Shown: positions 12,501 through 24,560 of the stretch, one piece after another
Layout: every line of letters begins with the position of its first letter
Numbering within the stretch: the first letter of the stretch is position 1
Assembly (NCBI GenBank): GCA_037833965.1
Contig: AP031352.1
Location: 9,652,501 to 9,716,500 of the forward strand
Length of the DNA stretch: 64,000 nt
Reading direction: 5' to 3'
Source: Marchantia polymorpha subsp. ruderalis
Taxonomy: Eukaryota > Streptophyta > Marchantiopsida > Marchantiales > Marchantiaceae
Notes under the pieces: generated by a model
Told to the model about the DNA's origin: nothing
Seen by the model: the letters and a program-made list of their open reading frames with translations, nothing else
Databases searched by the model: none
Program-made: the position numbers and the translations under genes

Positions 12501-12720
12501 ATGAGGCCTCCCGGTGGGCATCCAAGACACCTAGTATTGCCGGTGAGCAGATCCTCACCAATATTCCTACCGGTGCGGAGGGGCAGTCAGCGCCGACAGG
12601 CTATGGCGAGAGGGAATTTGACGGCTTCGATGGCATCGCCGAAGTCTCTAAATTGGCGGTTCTTGAGACCACTTGTCCAATCAGATGTCTCCACTTAGCG
12701 AGGGCTAAGTGGGAATTCAG
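9504..12720. other. GC/CpG-richer region without a recognised gene
   Basis: This is the most GC-rich part of the window, with overlapping open frames on both strands. Examples are a 160-codon minus-strand frame at 11515-11997 and an unbroken plus-strand frame from about 12432 to 12798 that has no ATG at its start. None contains a domain I can name. A CCGG-dense patch lies at 10075-10160 and a CCCT microsatellite at 11639-11660. It may include an upstream regulatory region, a non-coding transcript or a decayed gene; I cannot distinguish these. Confidence 0.4.
11639..11660. repeat. CCCT-type microsatellite
   Basis: About five tandem copies of CCCT/CCTC occur in a GC-rich stretch. Simple sequence repeat, no inferred function. 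Confidence 0.7.
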
Positions 12721-15700
12721 ACATCATAAGCACGTCCGTCCCTCATTAGTACCTGTACTTAATAGTAAAAGCGACGGGCAAGGATTCCTGATAGTGTGAA
12801 TGTGATGAAGGGCGGTCCAATGGATGCTCGTGTAACCGAAGAAAAAAGTTACTGCAGCAGGTGCTCCTCGTGATGATTCTAAGTCAACTCCACATGAATC
12901 CTCTATCCTCATTATGTTGTTGCTAGTTTCCATCGATACTGGTCTCATTCCCTCCGACAACGCTTGCCTCAATGCACACCTTGTGGAAAACGCATATGCT
13001 CCTGTCCATTTTTCTGCCACCGTAGTTTGTAGAATTATTGTCTCTTAGAAGTATCTCCGCAAATTCATTCCTGCTTCCTATTGTTACATTTGATTTCGGT
13101 TCTTTCCGCGAAGGAAATGATGTTAATCCCGGACTTTCTATATTCCAAATTTTATTCTGAAGGCATTCTGTGGCTCTATGCATGAGTTGAACAGGGAAAA
13201 ATAACAGAGTTCATGCCTCCAGCTATGCAAAAAGAGAAATGCACAGAAGTGCCACCACCACATGCTGCTAAACAATGCATCATCTCCTCCTGTAGCAGTA
13301 GTCCTGCGAGTATGTTCTAGCCCATGCCTGCCTTTGCTAGGAGCTTCTGGCAAGCTCAAATATGCCAAACGGCGAGTACTGTCAAGCTTATCGTAGAACA
13401 CGCTATCACATGAGCTAGGTGATACGTGGTAGCCTCTGAGAATCTAGAGGAACGCAAATACCGTGTACAGTCACCCCTACCCAGTACACGGAATTACGTG
13501 AGACAATGGTTCATACGTGGGAGTCTTTGATATCCCACAGGAGGGAAGTTACCTTGCAGCTTGTCTTCGATAGGCCTTACCGTATCTCTCTAACAAGCCA
13601 AGTGCATGAAGCCATCATATAACCTACCCAGTATACGCCACACACTGAGTTGCCTTCACAGCTCTCCAACCGCGTACCATAGGTTACACCACGTAATTGC
13701 CTGAACTGAGATGACTCAAGATACAATCAGATTTCCAGTGGAAAATATATGTCACGTACATTATTCCTCTTGAAAGTACACATCGGTTAGTCTAGTCATT
13801 CCAACAGTATTCAGAGAACTAAATCTTCTTTGCTTGTGGTTGCGATCATATCAGGAATGGTCTGAGAGTCAGTCACTCCGTGTTTCAGAGAGCATATTCC
13901 TTACAACGCAAAGTGAGAATATCTGATTCATATGACCTGCTATATTCCCCAGTGAGCAGTGAAGTGCAAAAAATGGTGCAGAAGAGAGTTGTTCATGTCA
14001 TCTGCTCCCATTCGGTGGTAGCCTGCGGGCTGCGCTACAGGGCTCAAGAGTTTTCTTTGTAACATTTTACTGTCCCCGATACACGAAAACCTCGTAGAAC
14101 TTTCGTCTCTTGATATGCAGACTCCTCGATAGAACGTCACTATTCCAGGCTAGTCAACTTACATCCCTTGCATCTGACTTACTACTATCAGCTGTCAAAA
14201 TTTGGCAGAAGACCTGTTCCTGACACGGATTGAATATATTTTAAAACGCTGTCTCTCTTTTTATCAGCTTCCTCTGTATGTAGGTATGCACGATGCCGTT
14301 TGTGCGTGTAAGGTCTTTAACCGGAGGTCAACTTTCACACTGTATATGTCCAGGCAAGGGTCTATTTCCCCTTCGAGACAGTTTTGGGTGACTTGATCAT
14401 TCTGCTTTTCAAGGAGAGGATGTCCTTGTGACGATTGTGGTGATGGTGTCGAAGAGGACATACAGGTGGAGTTGATATGAGGTAAGGGATGCTGGACACT
14501 GTACAGGATAAAAAAAACTGTTTTCGTGTGCATGCTCAAAATGTTTCAGGCCTCATATGTTGATGATATTCATGTGCTTCGTTATTTCATATCGATGGAA
14601 ATTAAACTAAGAGTCAGGATGACGAAATTGACCTCATGATGCGTGAGGCGGGTAAATTGCCACTCAAGAAGTGTAGGTTGATTGCCAGCCTTCAGTTACT
14701 CAACGTTCGTCATTGATCATTATAGCTCAGGATCACATGACCTGAGCTATGTTCAGCAACTTCAGCCTGAAAATAAAGGCAAGAAATCAACATCAGCTGT
14801 ACATGAGATGAGGCCAGAAAACCACTAGAGAATGCTTTTCTAGATCATTTACTGTATTTACTAAGAAATTATACAATGTCCAAAATGATAGTCTTGCGCT
14901 CGTTGTACCTTTGTAGTGAACACCCTGCAGGAATTGAAAGGGATGCATCGCTAAGAAGGTCAAACTCCCGTTTAGTTCAGACACTCTCAAATTCTTCTTG
15001 AAACTATTTAACAATTGGCTTGAAGTGTTCCCCATTTGGAATCATCCATGTTCTTGATGAGGGTATTCCATCCTTTTTATCCAAAGGAAACAATTAAAAA
15101 ATGGCTTGAAGTGGGTTCATCACTTCAATTAACAGCCCGATGATTCAAGTGTCCATTTTGGTCAAAAAAATGAATGGAATGGCTCAGAAAGGTCGTTAAA
15201 CCGTAACACTCGCCTTAAATCTTGGACAAGGCGTCTTGGCATATAAGCAAATATCAAATGCAGTTGCTAATTGGGAAAACAGTCTGACCGTATGACTGAG
15301 TTGCAACGTCTACGTTTGATCTGCGTGAGGTATTCGTATACTTTTTCCGTACTTCTTAGACGAGGAGGAGAAAAGTGGGAGAAGTATCACATGAACAACT
15401 CGTGGTTGCTCAGGAGTCACGATTTGGACTTCTGCTATGTACGCCTTCTCCTATTAAAGGCCTGTCGGGAAGGAGAGACTTGGCGACGAGAAAGTCGTGC
15501 ATTCGTGGCTAAAAGCTTGCCGCGGACACCACTGAAGAGGTACATATTAAATAGAGTCCTTATTTGCATTCAAATATCACCTTCAGCCCCACAAACAAAA
15601 CGTAAATCTCTTGAAACTACAATATTAGACATATTATATTACTTGAAATCTTGGGTGAAGTTCGACTTATCATGATCTGCTGGTATGAATGATATTTGTC

Positions 15701-16440
15701 TTTTTCATCATAGACGAGGCTTCTTTACTCCCGAACTTAGATGATGGTTAACGTGATCATCATTCACTCGAACAACTTTCATTGCGCCTCACGTAATAAA
15801 TCATATATCGCATAGTGAATCGAACCTAGAAACACTTTCAGATTCTTAGATCTAAATCTAAAGAATGATATCAACCTAATCCGAGTAGCCAAAATTCCAA
15901 AGCAGAGAATGTGCATTAACATTGTGTCCTCTAACGTGAAACGGTGCCAAGTGGATAGTTAGAAATACAGGAGCCCACATATGGAAGATTTCACCAGACA
16001 ATTCCATGACAAAGTCAATCTGCGAGTCAGACCACGCTTCTGAAGCTAATCAAGTTGTGCATTACGGCTGCTAAATCAGAAACCGATTCGACATGGGAAT
16101 CGAAGGCATTCGCAGTTGAAAGAAGCAGAAAAGGTGGAAAAATATGCAAGTTATATTCAGCTACAGTCCAAGGGGGTTGTACGATGTTGTACCTCACGAA
16201 TCATTCTTGGTAAGCAAGCAGACGGCGGCGCCAAGCTTTGACCCACCGGCGTATCTGGGAACTGTTACCGGTCATGGTATGTGGTCGGTGTCAACCGCGT
16301 AAGACTCGCCGCTTAAATCTCCCCGCTAGGAAATTATTCGCTATCGCGCAATATTTCCCGGTTTAGATCTGATTAGGGACCTTATGATACTGTTCAGTTT
16401 CTAACTTATCACGTCCAACAGTAATCTGCCCATGCAAATC
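12721..16440. other. Intergenic region, no gene recognised
   Basis: Only short frames are present. The longest is 134 codons on the plus strand at 15271-15675, which ends in a Lys/Leu-rich stretch and matches no family I know. A perfect 10-bp hairpin lies at 14722-14750, and an 8-bp inverted repeat (CCGTGTAC / GTACACGG) spans 13461-13491. Nothing else supported. Confidence 0.4.
14722..14750. repeat. Perfect 10-bp hairpin
   Basis: ATAGCTCAGG at 14722-14731 and CCTGAGCTAT at 14741-14750 are exact complements with a 9-nt loop. It lies in an intergenic setting; function unknown. Confidence 0.65.
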
Positions 16441-16454
16441 TTACGTGACCGGCT

Positions 16455-16550
16455 TTAAATCTGAGCAGTAGGACAATTGAGCTAGACGTCGGGTCTGAGA
16501 CTCATGAGCACACGAGTCATCCGTCTCCTCAACCTAGGTTCGATTACAGT
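16455..16550 (+). other. tRNA-like relic or tRNA-derived SINE head
   Basis: AGGTTCGATTAC at 16536-16547 resembles the B box of an RNA polymerase III internal promoter (GGTTCGANTCC). It is preceded by ACGTCGGGTCTGAGACTCAT, which looks like the anticodon-arm part of a tRNA. I could not fold a proper cloverleaf: the acceptor and anticodon stems do not pair convincingly. A functional tRNA is therefore unlikely, and a decayed tRNA or the 5' head of a SINE is the better reading. Confidence 0.25.
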
Positions 16551-16559
16551 TTCCTATTG

Positions 16560-19500
16560 CCGCCGCGGAAGAAGTCAGAAATTCTGGTGACCTACGTGGA
16601 ATTCTCGTTTGAAGCCCAGTTTAATGTGGTGCCAAGAGGCTTCCGAACGTGGACTGCGAGCACATGCTTATTCTTGTTGAATTCACATTAGCACATGATT
16701 GTTCGTTCAAGTATGTTGTGTACCAACAGTTAAGCTAGCTATGAGACACGTGGCCACTCCAATGTTTGCAAATTCCCTGTATAGACTGTAGTCATCTTAT
16801 ATGTGGCGCCTTCGAGGCACATATAAGTGGCAGATTATGAACTGAGCTACTTGCTCGAGATTTTAATATATATTGGTCAGATTGGTGTGTGTATAAGAGA
16901 TCATTTGACTTTCATACAGAGACAAAAATGACTGAGCGTTATAAGAAAAAATAATTAGAGCTGTGGGATTTGGATGCTGGAGTAATCTAAGAATATTTAC
17001 GCAATTTAACGAGATTATGAAAGTTTGCACGTGAGTCTGTTATGTTATATGAGGTATCATATTCTTCATCTCATATTTTAGACAACAATTGTTCTAAAGA
17101 GAACACTAGCCTGCACATTTCTAAAAACATAAATCACGATGCTTCTTCAAATGCTTCATGGTAAATAGACCGGACGACTTCATATAGTTTGGATATATTT
17201 TTCCCAATCAGATGCAGTTGAAGCAAGCACCAACGGAACATTCATTACTTTCTAGCGTCCTCCTATATTGTTTCTTGCATTTATTGATTCCGTTCTAGCA
17301 AAGCGTCCAATCTGCGGATTCAGATTTGCCTTTGATTGGTGGCAGCTTGGTCTGAAGAGGAATTGACAGTAGTAGTATTAGACAAGATTGTTGTGTCTTT
17401 CCTTCAAGATGTATGAAGGCTTAATTTGGGTATAACAGCAATGACGGGAAAGTTCTTCATACAAATCCTATGCTGTCGGTTATTATTGGGGGAATAGCTC
17501 AATCCCTGACCAATTTGAGGCGGGAAAAACTGATCGACATGAACGACATTGAAAACTTGGTAAATGATGGTGAAGAAAAAGTGGAAGTCAAAGTGAAGTA
17601 GTGCGGGGCATCTTTCCTTGCAACCCGCATCATGTTTTTCCCCCTTTGGAATCTTTCGGCTCACATCACCCTCCGAAACTAATAAAAACGAGTGCTCGAA
17701 CCAATCGGGCTACTGGAGAATCATCACAAAGATCCAGACTTTCATCTTTACTCCAAATTTAGTAGAAAAGTAAGTTTGTCTCTTTTGATCCATGATGATC
17801 AAACAAAAAATTCACACTCTCGAGACACACACTGCATGATGTACGTTAATGCACCGTTGCCATTTCGGGAAGTACTTCAGATCATGCTCGCTTCATCCCA
17901 TTAGTCCCACTTGGAGAATGAGGCGGTTTCGACATTGTTGGCAGTAAAAAAATGACCCCAGATATTCATATCAGTTGGGGAAGATTCATCGGTGTCGCTG
18001 GCATTCGCGCTACGGTTGCTCCTATGGAACACCAGCAACTGATTACACTTTTAAAAAGTTATCTTTCTGCGTTTAAATGCCCAACTTTTGGGTTCTGTGG
18101 ATGTGACATTAATCATCCGCTTTAGGAATTGGTTGATGTGCATCATGAATTGGAGGATATGCCCCTTAAAAAACTGGTTCAAATCTTCACACGTTTGATC
18201 TTGCTCTTCAATAGATGTTGGCAATCCAATCATCTTGGTTAATTGACTGTACTGTCAAATTACGACCCATTTACATCCATATCTATGAATTCTCATAGAG
18301 TTTAGACCAGTTTACCGGTCTGGTTGCATCAACGTAAGAATTCATGTTATCTTTCGATTATAAAATGGATGATTTTGTCCCATTCATATGTCTTGTCTAT
18401 TCAGATGCTATTTTTTATCTTTATATAGAAATATCCCTCGTGGTGACTAAATAAGTTCTAATCTTCTTTCTATTACATATGTTTTTGTTTGCAAGGTGTG
18501 AAACGTCCTTAATACACGAATCTCCTCGTATATTTTTATGTTTATGTGAACAACGTTTTTTTATCAGTTTAGCGTATACCGTGTCAACACTTGTCATGAA
18601 ACATTGAAAGCACAATAGCCCTGAAGAACGACAAAGAAATATTGTATCAGCGATATCTGGAACGTATGAAACATATATCGAACAACTGCAAATTGGATTC
18701 ATGATACATCTTCATATCACATCTAATTGTCAGTTGATATAATATCACAATGATGTGCAAATGTCACTTCACGCGCATACAAGTGAGGACCTTGTTGTGT
18801 GAACAAACTCCTCACACAAAAAATGAATATTCAAATGAAACTTATTATATGGCTATGATCATTATGAAAAAATACTCAAGATATCAACTCATCCCATATG
18901 ATCTATTCTATAAAATTTCCTATGGCATTCAAAGGCCATAATAAATTGAACAAGCCTCGCAAACCATCAATTCATTGTGCAAAAATATTTGAATTTTTAG
19001 AGCTCCTTGTACATGTATAAGACATTGATCTTTTTTTTCAATTTTATGTGAATTGATCATCTGATTCATATAACACAGGCAAGATGTTCAAGATTTTGAG
19101 TTTATCTTCACTTGATTATAATGGGGTGGATCAGAAAATATACAACTACCGACTCCATGTTTAGGTGATAATCTATGTTATTTTACGTCAAAGATTTTTA
19201 AACTCCACAAGATCTTGATGATTTAAAGATTCATCTTATACAGTTCCGTAACAATATATGGAATTTTGTTGAAGGGCTTGGAGACCTGATACCAAGGTAG
19301 AACCAGAACCAGAGTGCACAACGCATTCCGCAACTTACAGCTCCGTTCCTTTTTTGTTCCACTCAAGAGTGGAACGAAAAAAGGAACAGAGCTGTAAGGG
19401 TATGACATTGGCTAACACAATTAGCTGATCCGAGTCAACATGAACATCAAAGTTCAAGGCGCGAACAACAGCTTTTGGCATGCTAATTTAGAGTTCCAGT

Positions 19501-22190
19501 CAACTGTGAGAACAACCGCTTTTCTAGATTCTTTCCTTCGCCACTTTTCTGATTCAATCCCTTAATTTAGAATCTCGTTCCCTGCAACTGGTTGTTTAGC
19601 AATATTCGTAAAGTGCACATAGTGAAAGCAGATTCACCTCAGTTTGTTATTGGGTTGAACAGCCACGGACCCGGTAGATACGGCCTGTACTAAAACATGT
19701 GATGTACTCGGCGACTAGCCTACGAATGTCGCCCGGACATAAGATTGCTCTTGAGGACGGTCAAAGAAGATCGGTCTAACTTGGCATACACCGTTTCAGG
19801 AGAACTTCGAACACAGGGAAAAGTGGAACCCCAGTTGGGGCCCGAGGACTCGACAGAGCAGCACAGTGTCCAGTTAGAGGTCTGCACAGACTCAACGCCC
19901 ACGTAGTCCAGGTCCGGAGGTGAAATCGTTCCGACGACAATCATCGTCGGTCTTCAAGCTCCATACAGCAAAAGCGCTGCACGCATGGTCGCATGATTGC
20001 TCTTGAAGTCCTTCATTATGTTGTTTTCGTTTCCTGTCTTCGGTCTAATAAGACCTCTTGCTAGCGAAATGCCCACAACAGTAGCCAGTGACATGTGCAC
20101 ATCATTGCTCTTGTAGTCTTTTACTCTACATTCTTACACTTTCGAGACCTTGTGCCTCATAGATATCAAACTCCACCAATGAACACGAGGGTATAATGGC
20201 TGATGAGACGACGTCAAAGATATCTAGGCCCCCTAGTACTATGTAGCTACACTTTTTTCAAGGGTGACTTCACATTCTTCGTCTTTTGTACTATCATACG
20301 TTTGTACTCTACGGACTCGAGTAGCAGTTGATATTTCGGTCACCGGGGTGGCACTGGGCTTGTGGTCTCCTGCAATCTCCGTTCACGAGATCTCTTTTAC
20401 CTTAGTTTCGATACTTTGGGGTCAGAGTCCCGCATGCCGAAGTGTGACATTCTGCTCTTCATTCTGTCGATTCCTCTCGGTCAAGCACATACACTCCGTC
20501 GCATGAAGACTTCTTCACGAGCGATTAAAGTTTCTCTCCGACCTCTCGAGACAGTAAGTCCTACGCTTACCAGCTGGACGGAAGAGGTGTATTTGGACGA
20601 CTATCGGGGCTTTTGAATCTCGTAAACTGGCAGTATTGACTCCTTTCTTCTTTTTTTTGTACCTCATCGTAGGGGAAAACGTGCAAGTACTGTTGTAGTT
20701 ATGGTGGAAAGAGACACGAAGTCTAGTTTGGAACTGAGGTTCATTGTCCGCACTTTGAGTTGCGGACAACTCAATGAGTAGAGGCACTGGAAAGCTACGC
20801 GTTCTTCTCACATGGAAAGTGTGGTGCACATGAGTATGATTTCGCACGAACCAGCAATATATTACAAGAATAAGGCGTTTAGACGCCTACTCAAACTCGT
20901 AACACATTATCAATAACGCCACTGCTATCATGCATGCTTCAATCATACAACGTAGGAAAATCAAGTGCTGCCTGTGAAGGATTGCGAGTGAAATCGGATC
21001 GGAGTCTTCGCAATGCTATGATATTATTCATTTTCTCAAGCTCTTCAAATAGTGCTAGCCGGAAACATTTTGCCCTCATATGATTTTTTTTCTGGCACAA
21101 CTCAATCGTGTCGGTGTGTATACTGTCGAGAGCATGATGGATGAAGCATGTAGGTTCCACTTTTCATGTAAGGGGATCAAGCAAAGCCACTTTCTCTCTC
21201 ATGGTTATTGTGTAGAAATGAATAGATTTGGATGAAGAAGAGGATTTCCAGAAATGAAACTCCCTACTTGCATTTCTTTAGTTACTGTAGTTCAGTTTAG
21301 ATGTTATATGCGGCAGAAATCGCAGCGGTACATCCATAAACGAATGAATGAATGAATATATATATATAACACTAATCGACGGTCCTTTACCTTGGACTAT
21401 GAGTCCAGGTTTCTCATATGGCTTTCCCAAATACTACTTGGTGCCAAAAGAATCAACTTCACTTTTGAATATAGTGGGTGTAATCTCTATATATGTTCGG
21501 TCAATAACGACGCATCTGCCTACGATGACTTAGAAGAGGGGATCAATTCTTCTCGATGTCTGATACATATTATCGATTCTCATATAACCAGGACAGCTAC
21601 GAACAACTTACGGCACAGCAATAATAAGATAATATCATATCATGACACTTTGACTGTCACCACTTCCTTCAAGGAACTCTTGCATATCAGTGTTGCATGC
21701 TGACTTGTCAATTTTGATTAGTGAAACGAGAGCTTGAGATAATGGACGACTGAAGTTCTAATTGCAATCAAGCCGAGTCATAGCAGTTGACTGACACTGT
21801 CTGAAGTGGCACTGAGATGCGGAGAGTAACGACCACATTGTCTGGAATAGATCTGATTCACGTGGCTTGAAACAGAACATCACTTGACATGGTAGTGAAC
21901 TTTGATATACCCGTCCACATGCAGCATCCACGTAACCAGCCCAGGGTTGAGGCCCATAATCAAAAGTTGCCAATGCGCTGCCGATACATATGATACTTCA
22001 AAATCAACAAGTACCGGATGAGGTCGTACATCAACGTGGATTACTTGAATTGTTATCTGCTGTGACTAATTTCCTCTCTGAACCCTGTGGATCAAGTATC
22101 GCATGCATTAACCCAATTGAACCTTTAGAATGTAACACCTCATTATTACCAAAGACTAGCCTCAAAAAATTTCAGGAATCAAAAGTTAAT
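16560..22190. other. Intergenic region, no gene recognised
   Basis: Mixed composition with many short frames and no recognisable domain. It contains the long palindrome at 19334-19398 and a GAATGAAT/AT microsatellite at about 21340-21368. The subregion 19680-20850 is more GC-rich than its flanks and could be the body of an unidentified dispersed repeat. Confidence 0.4.
19334..19398. repeat. Long near-perfect palindrome (about 31-bp arms)
   Basis: The left arm begins CTTACAGCTC and ends GTTCCACTC at 19364. The right arm begins GAGTGGAAC at 19367 and ends GAGCTGTAAG at 19398. The arms differ by one substitution and one extra base, and the apparent loop is only AA. Each arm contains a T6 or A6 run. 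So tight a fold-back is atypical of a plant microRNA precursor and fits a small fold-back element or a recent inverted duplication better. Confidence 0.8.
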
Positions 22191-22194
22191 TTTT

Positions 22195-23480
22195 AGTCTT
22201 AATGTTGAGATTTTACTTAAGTTTTAATAATGGTTTTCAAAATTATGATCAAATTAATTTGAATTCTAACATTAATGGTATTTCATTTGAGATTAATGAA
22301 ACTTTAGGGCGTAAATATTCTAAAATAATAATGTATTTGAATGACTTCTTTTATGGGAAAGCTTTTCTTAATGCTTAAAGATTTTTTTACTCGTGATCAC
22401 TCTTCCAATCCTTATTTGCGACTGATCTTTAATCAAGAAAATTAAATCTATTTCAAATACGATATTATCAAACCTTCTTTGTTGCTATGTCAAGTCAATA
22501 AACTCATATAGATTAAAGTAAAATAAAGTATGATAAGTATTCTTTAATAAACTAGTTATGTAATAAATAATTATAATATATTCATTTTTGAATAAACATA
22601 TGTTTCCGAAGTTATTTAATTGTATGTCTTGAAATTCGATCCATGAAGAAATATTTTATCTTAAATTTTAAAATAATTTCAAATATTTTAAGTTTTTCCA
22701 TTATTACATCAAAATATTTTGAGCTCAGTTTCATGCAAGTAACTAAAATAAATTTCATTTTTTTCCATATAGAATAAAAAATTAATATTTTAATTACTTA
22801 TTTAAACTCTACTTTTTAAAAAAATATTTTCATGTTCCAATATGTCTTAAAATCTAATTTTCTATGGAAAAAACCCTCAAGAAATTGATTCATCGCTTGA
22901 TATATTATCAACAATTCTCTATTCAACTTTTTCAGCTTGATATTAAAGTATATTTCATGATCACTCATTCACAAAAAAGTTCATTGATAGGTTTAGTTTA
23001 ATTTTGTTTATTTTTTATTTTTTTAACTTTCTGATCAATCTTTAAAACCTAAAGTTTTTGAATATACAGAACACAGATTTATTCAAAATCTGTGACTTAG
23101 TTTTATTAAATGGGATTTTGAAATACTTATAATGAAATCTGATTTTCCAAAAACTTAAATTTTGACAAATTCTAAGCTTTTTAAATTTTTATTCAATTGA
23201 GAAAAAATTAAGAAAAAATTAATCATATTATGGAATTTTATATAAGTCTTCATACAATTTTTTTTATTATATTGATATATTAATTTATTTATATATAACT
23301 GAAGCCTATAATTGTTTTTATGTTAATAATTTCATGGATCAACATTCAAGTTATCTTTATTTTACTCAAGATATTAGTGAAAAATAATTAAAAAAAAATC
23401 TAAGTCAAGTGTGGATTCAAAAAATCCAAAAAAAAATTACATTTTACATCATATGGTGAATCCATTTTCGAAATTATCTC
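22195..23480. other. AT-rich block
   Basis: Very AT-rich DNA (by eye about four fifths A+T) that begins abruptly. Near 22202-22430 there are two consecutive open stretches that read like diverged coding sequence, but I recognise no family. No gene called. Confidence 0.6.
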
Positions 23481-24560
23481 GGATAAATTAAATTTACATT
23501 AAGTATAAAGAAATTCATGGATTTGAATTCTATTCTTTAGGTTGATTAAATGCAACAAAACGTATTCCCTTAAAGACGTTGAACGCATTGTCGTAACGTT
23601 TTTCAGCCTGACATTCATTTCTTCAATCTTAAAATATTGAGGCTTTTTGTTTGATGTCAAGTAAAAGAATAAGTGTTCAATGACAACATCAGAATATTCA
23701 TTGCAGATACAAAGAATCACTATTGGAGATTTCTCACATTCTTACATAAAAAAAAAGAAGCCAAAATCCATAGATTCGAAAATATCATTACTCATGACGC
23801 ATAAAGTTACCTTTGTATACTCAAAGATACTTTTAGTACTTTGTGGAGTATTTTCTCTAACTTACGGCTACCGTTGGGATAGCATCTTAGAATCTGCTTT
23901 TGAGATATGACGTACAAATCTGGAACCTTAGTATACGCAGTACAACAAAATGTGAAATTGTAAATGGCAAAGTTCCAGCAACACGACTTTTTCAACTCCT
24001 CCTCCATCTCGTGAGGTTCTTGAGGTGAAATTTGGCACAAATTGAGTCTTTTACGAGCTTTTGTCTTCTGTCACGGTAGATGCGATTCAGACCACGGTAA
24101 CATTTGTTATTGGGTGCATGTTTGAACCCCAGCTTTTGCAGGAGCTCCTCGCTCTGGGAGCCTGTCCCTGATGTTCATGAAGTCGACACTTGTGGTAATG
24201 CATGGGTAAGACAGGGCCGGATGCGGTCTGAAGCTCGGTATCAAATCCACACATGGAACAGATTGATGCTCATTTCTGCGTCGTACATTGCCATGAATTC
24301 CCTGCTGGCAAATTCTCTTTTCAGCTACCCACGACTCTCGGCATATGGAAAGGATGATCTCTAGCGGAGCAGAATGCCTTATTCCACAGACTACGGATTG
24401 ATTTGCACAGTGTCGTACCGAAGATCGGTCCGAGAACAGTAGAGAAAGCGGTACAGTAGTAACTAAAGTTCCCAATTTTTTAGAGTGCAAGGTTGTCGTC
24501 ACAATGGTGGTAAAGATTGGGGTTAATATCTGGTAGACTTCGTTGAGCTTGTTGCACAAA
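23481..24560. other. Short moderate-GC island between AT-rich blocks
   Basis: The base composition returns to near 40% GC. A 150-codon minus-strand frame at 24107-24559 has no domain I recognise. No gene supported. Confidence 0.4.

Noticed and set aside
24100..24560. Possible tRNA on the minus strand near 24127 (GGGGTTCAAAC).
   Set aside because: Only a weak B-box-like word is present; no A box at a suitable distance and no cloverleaf.
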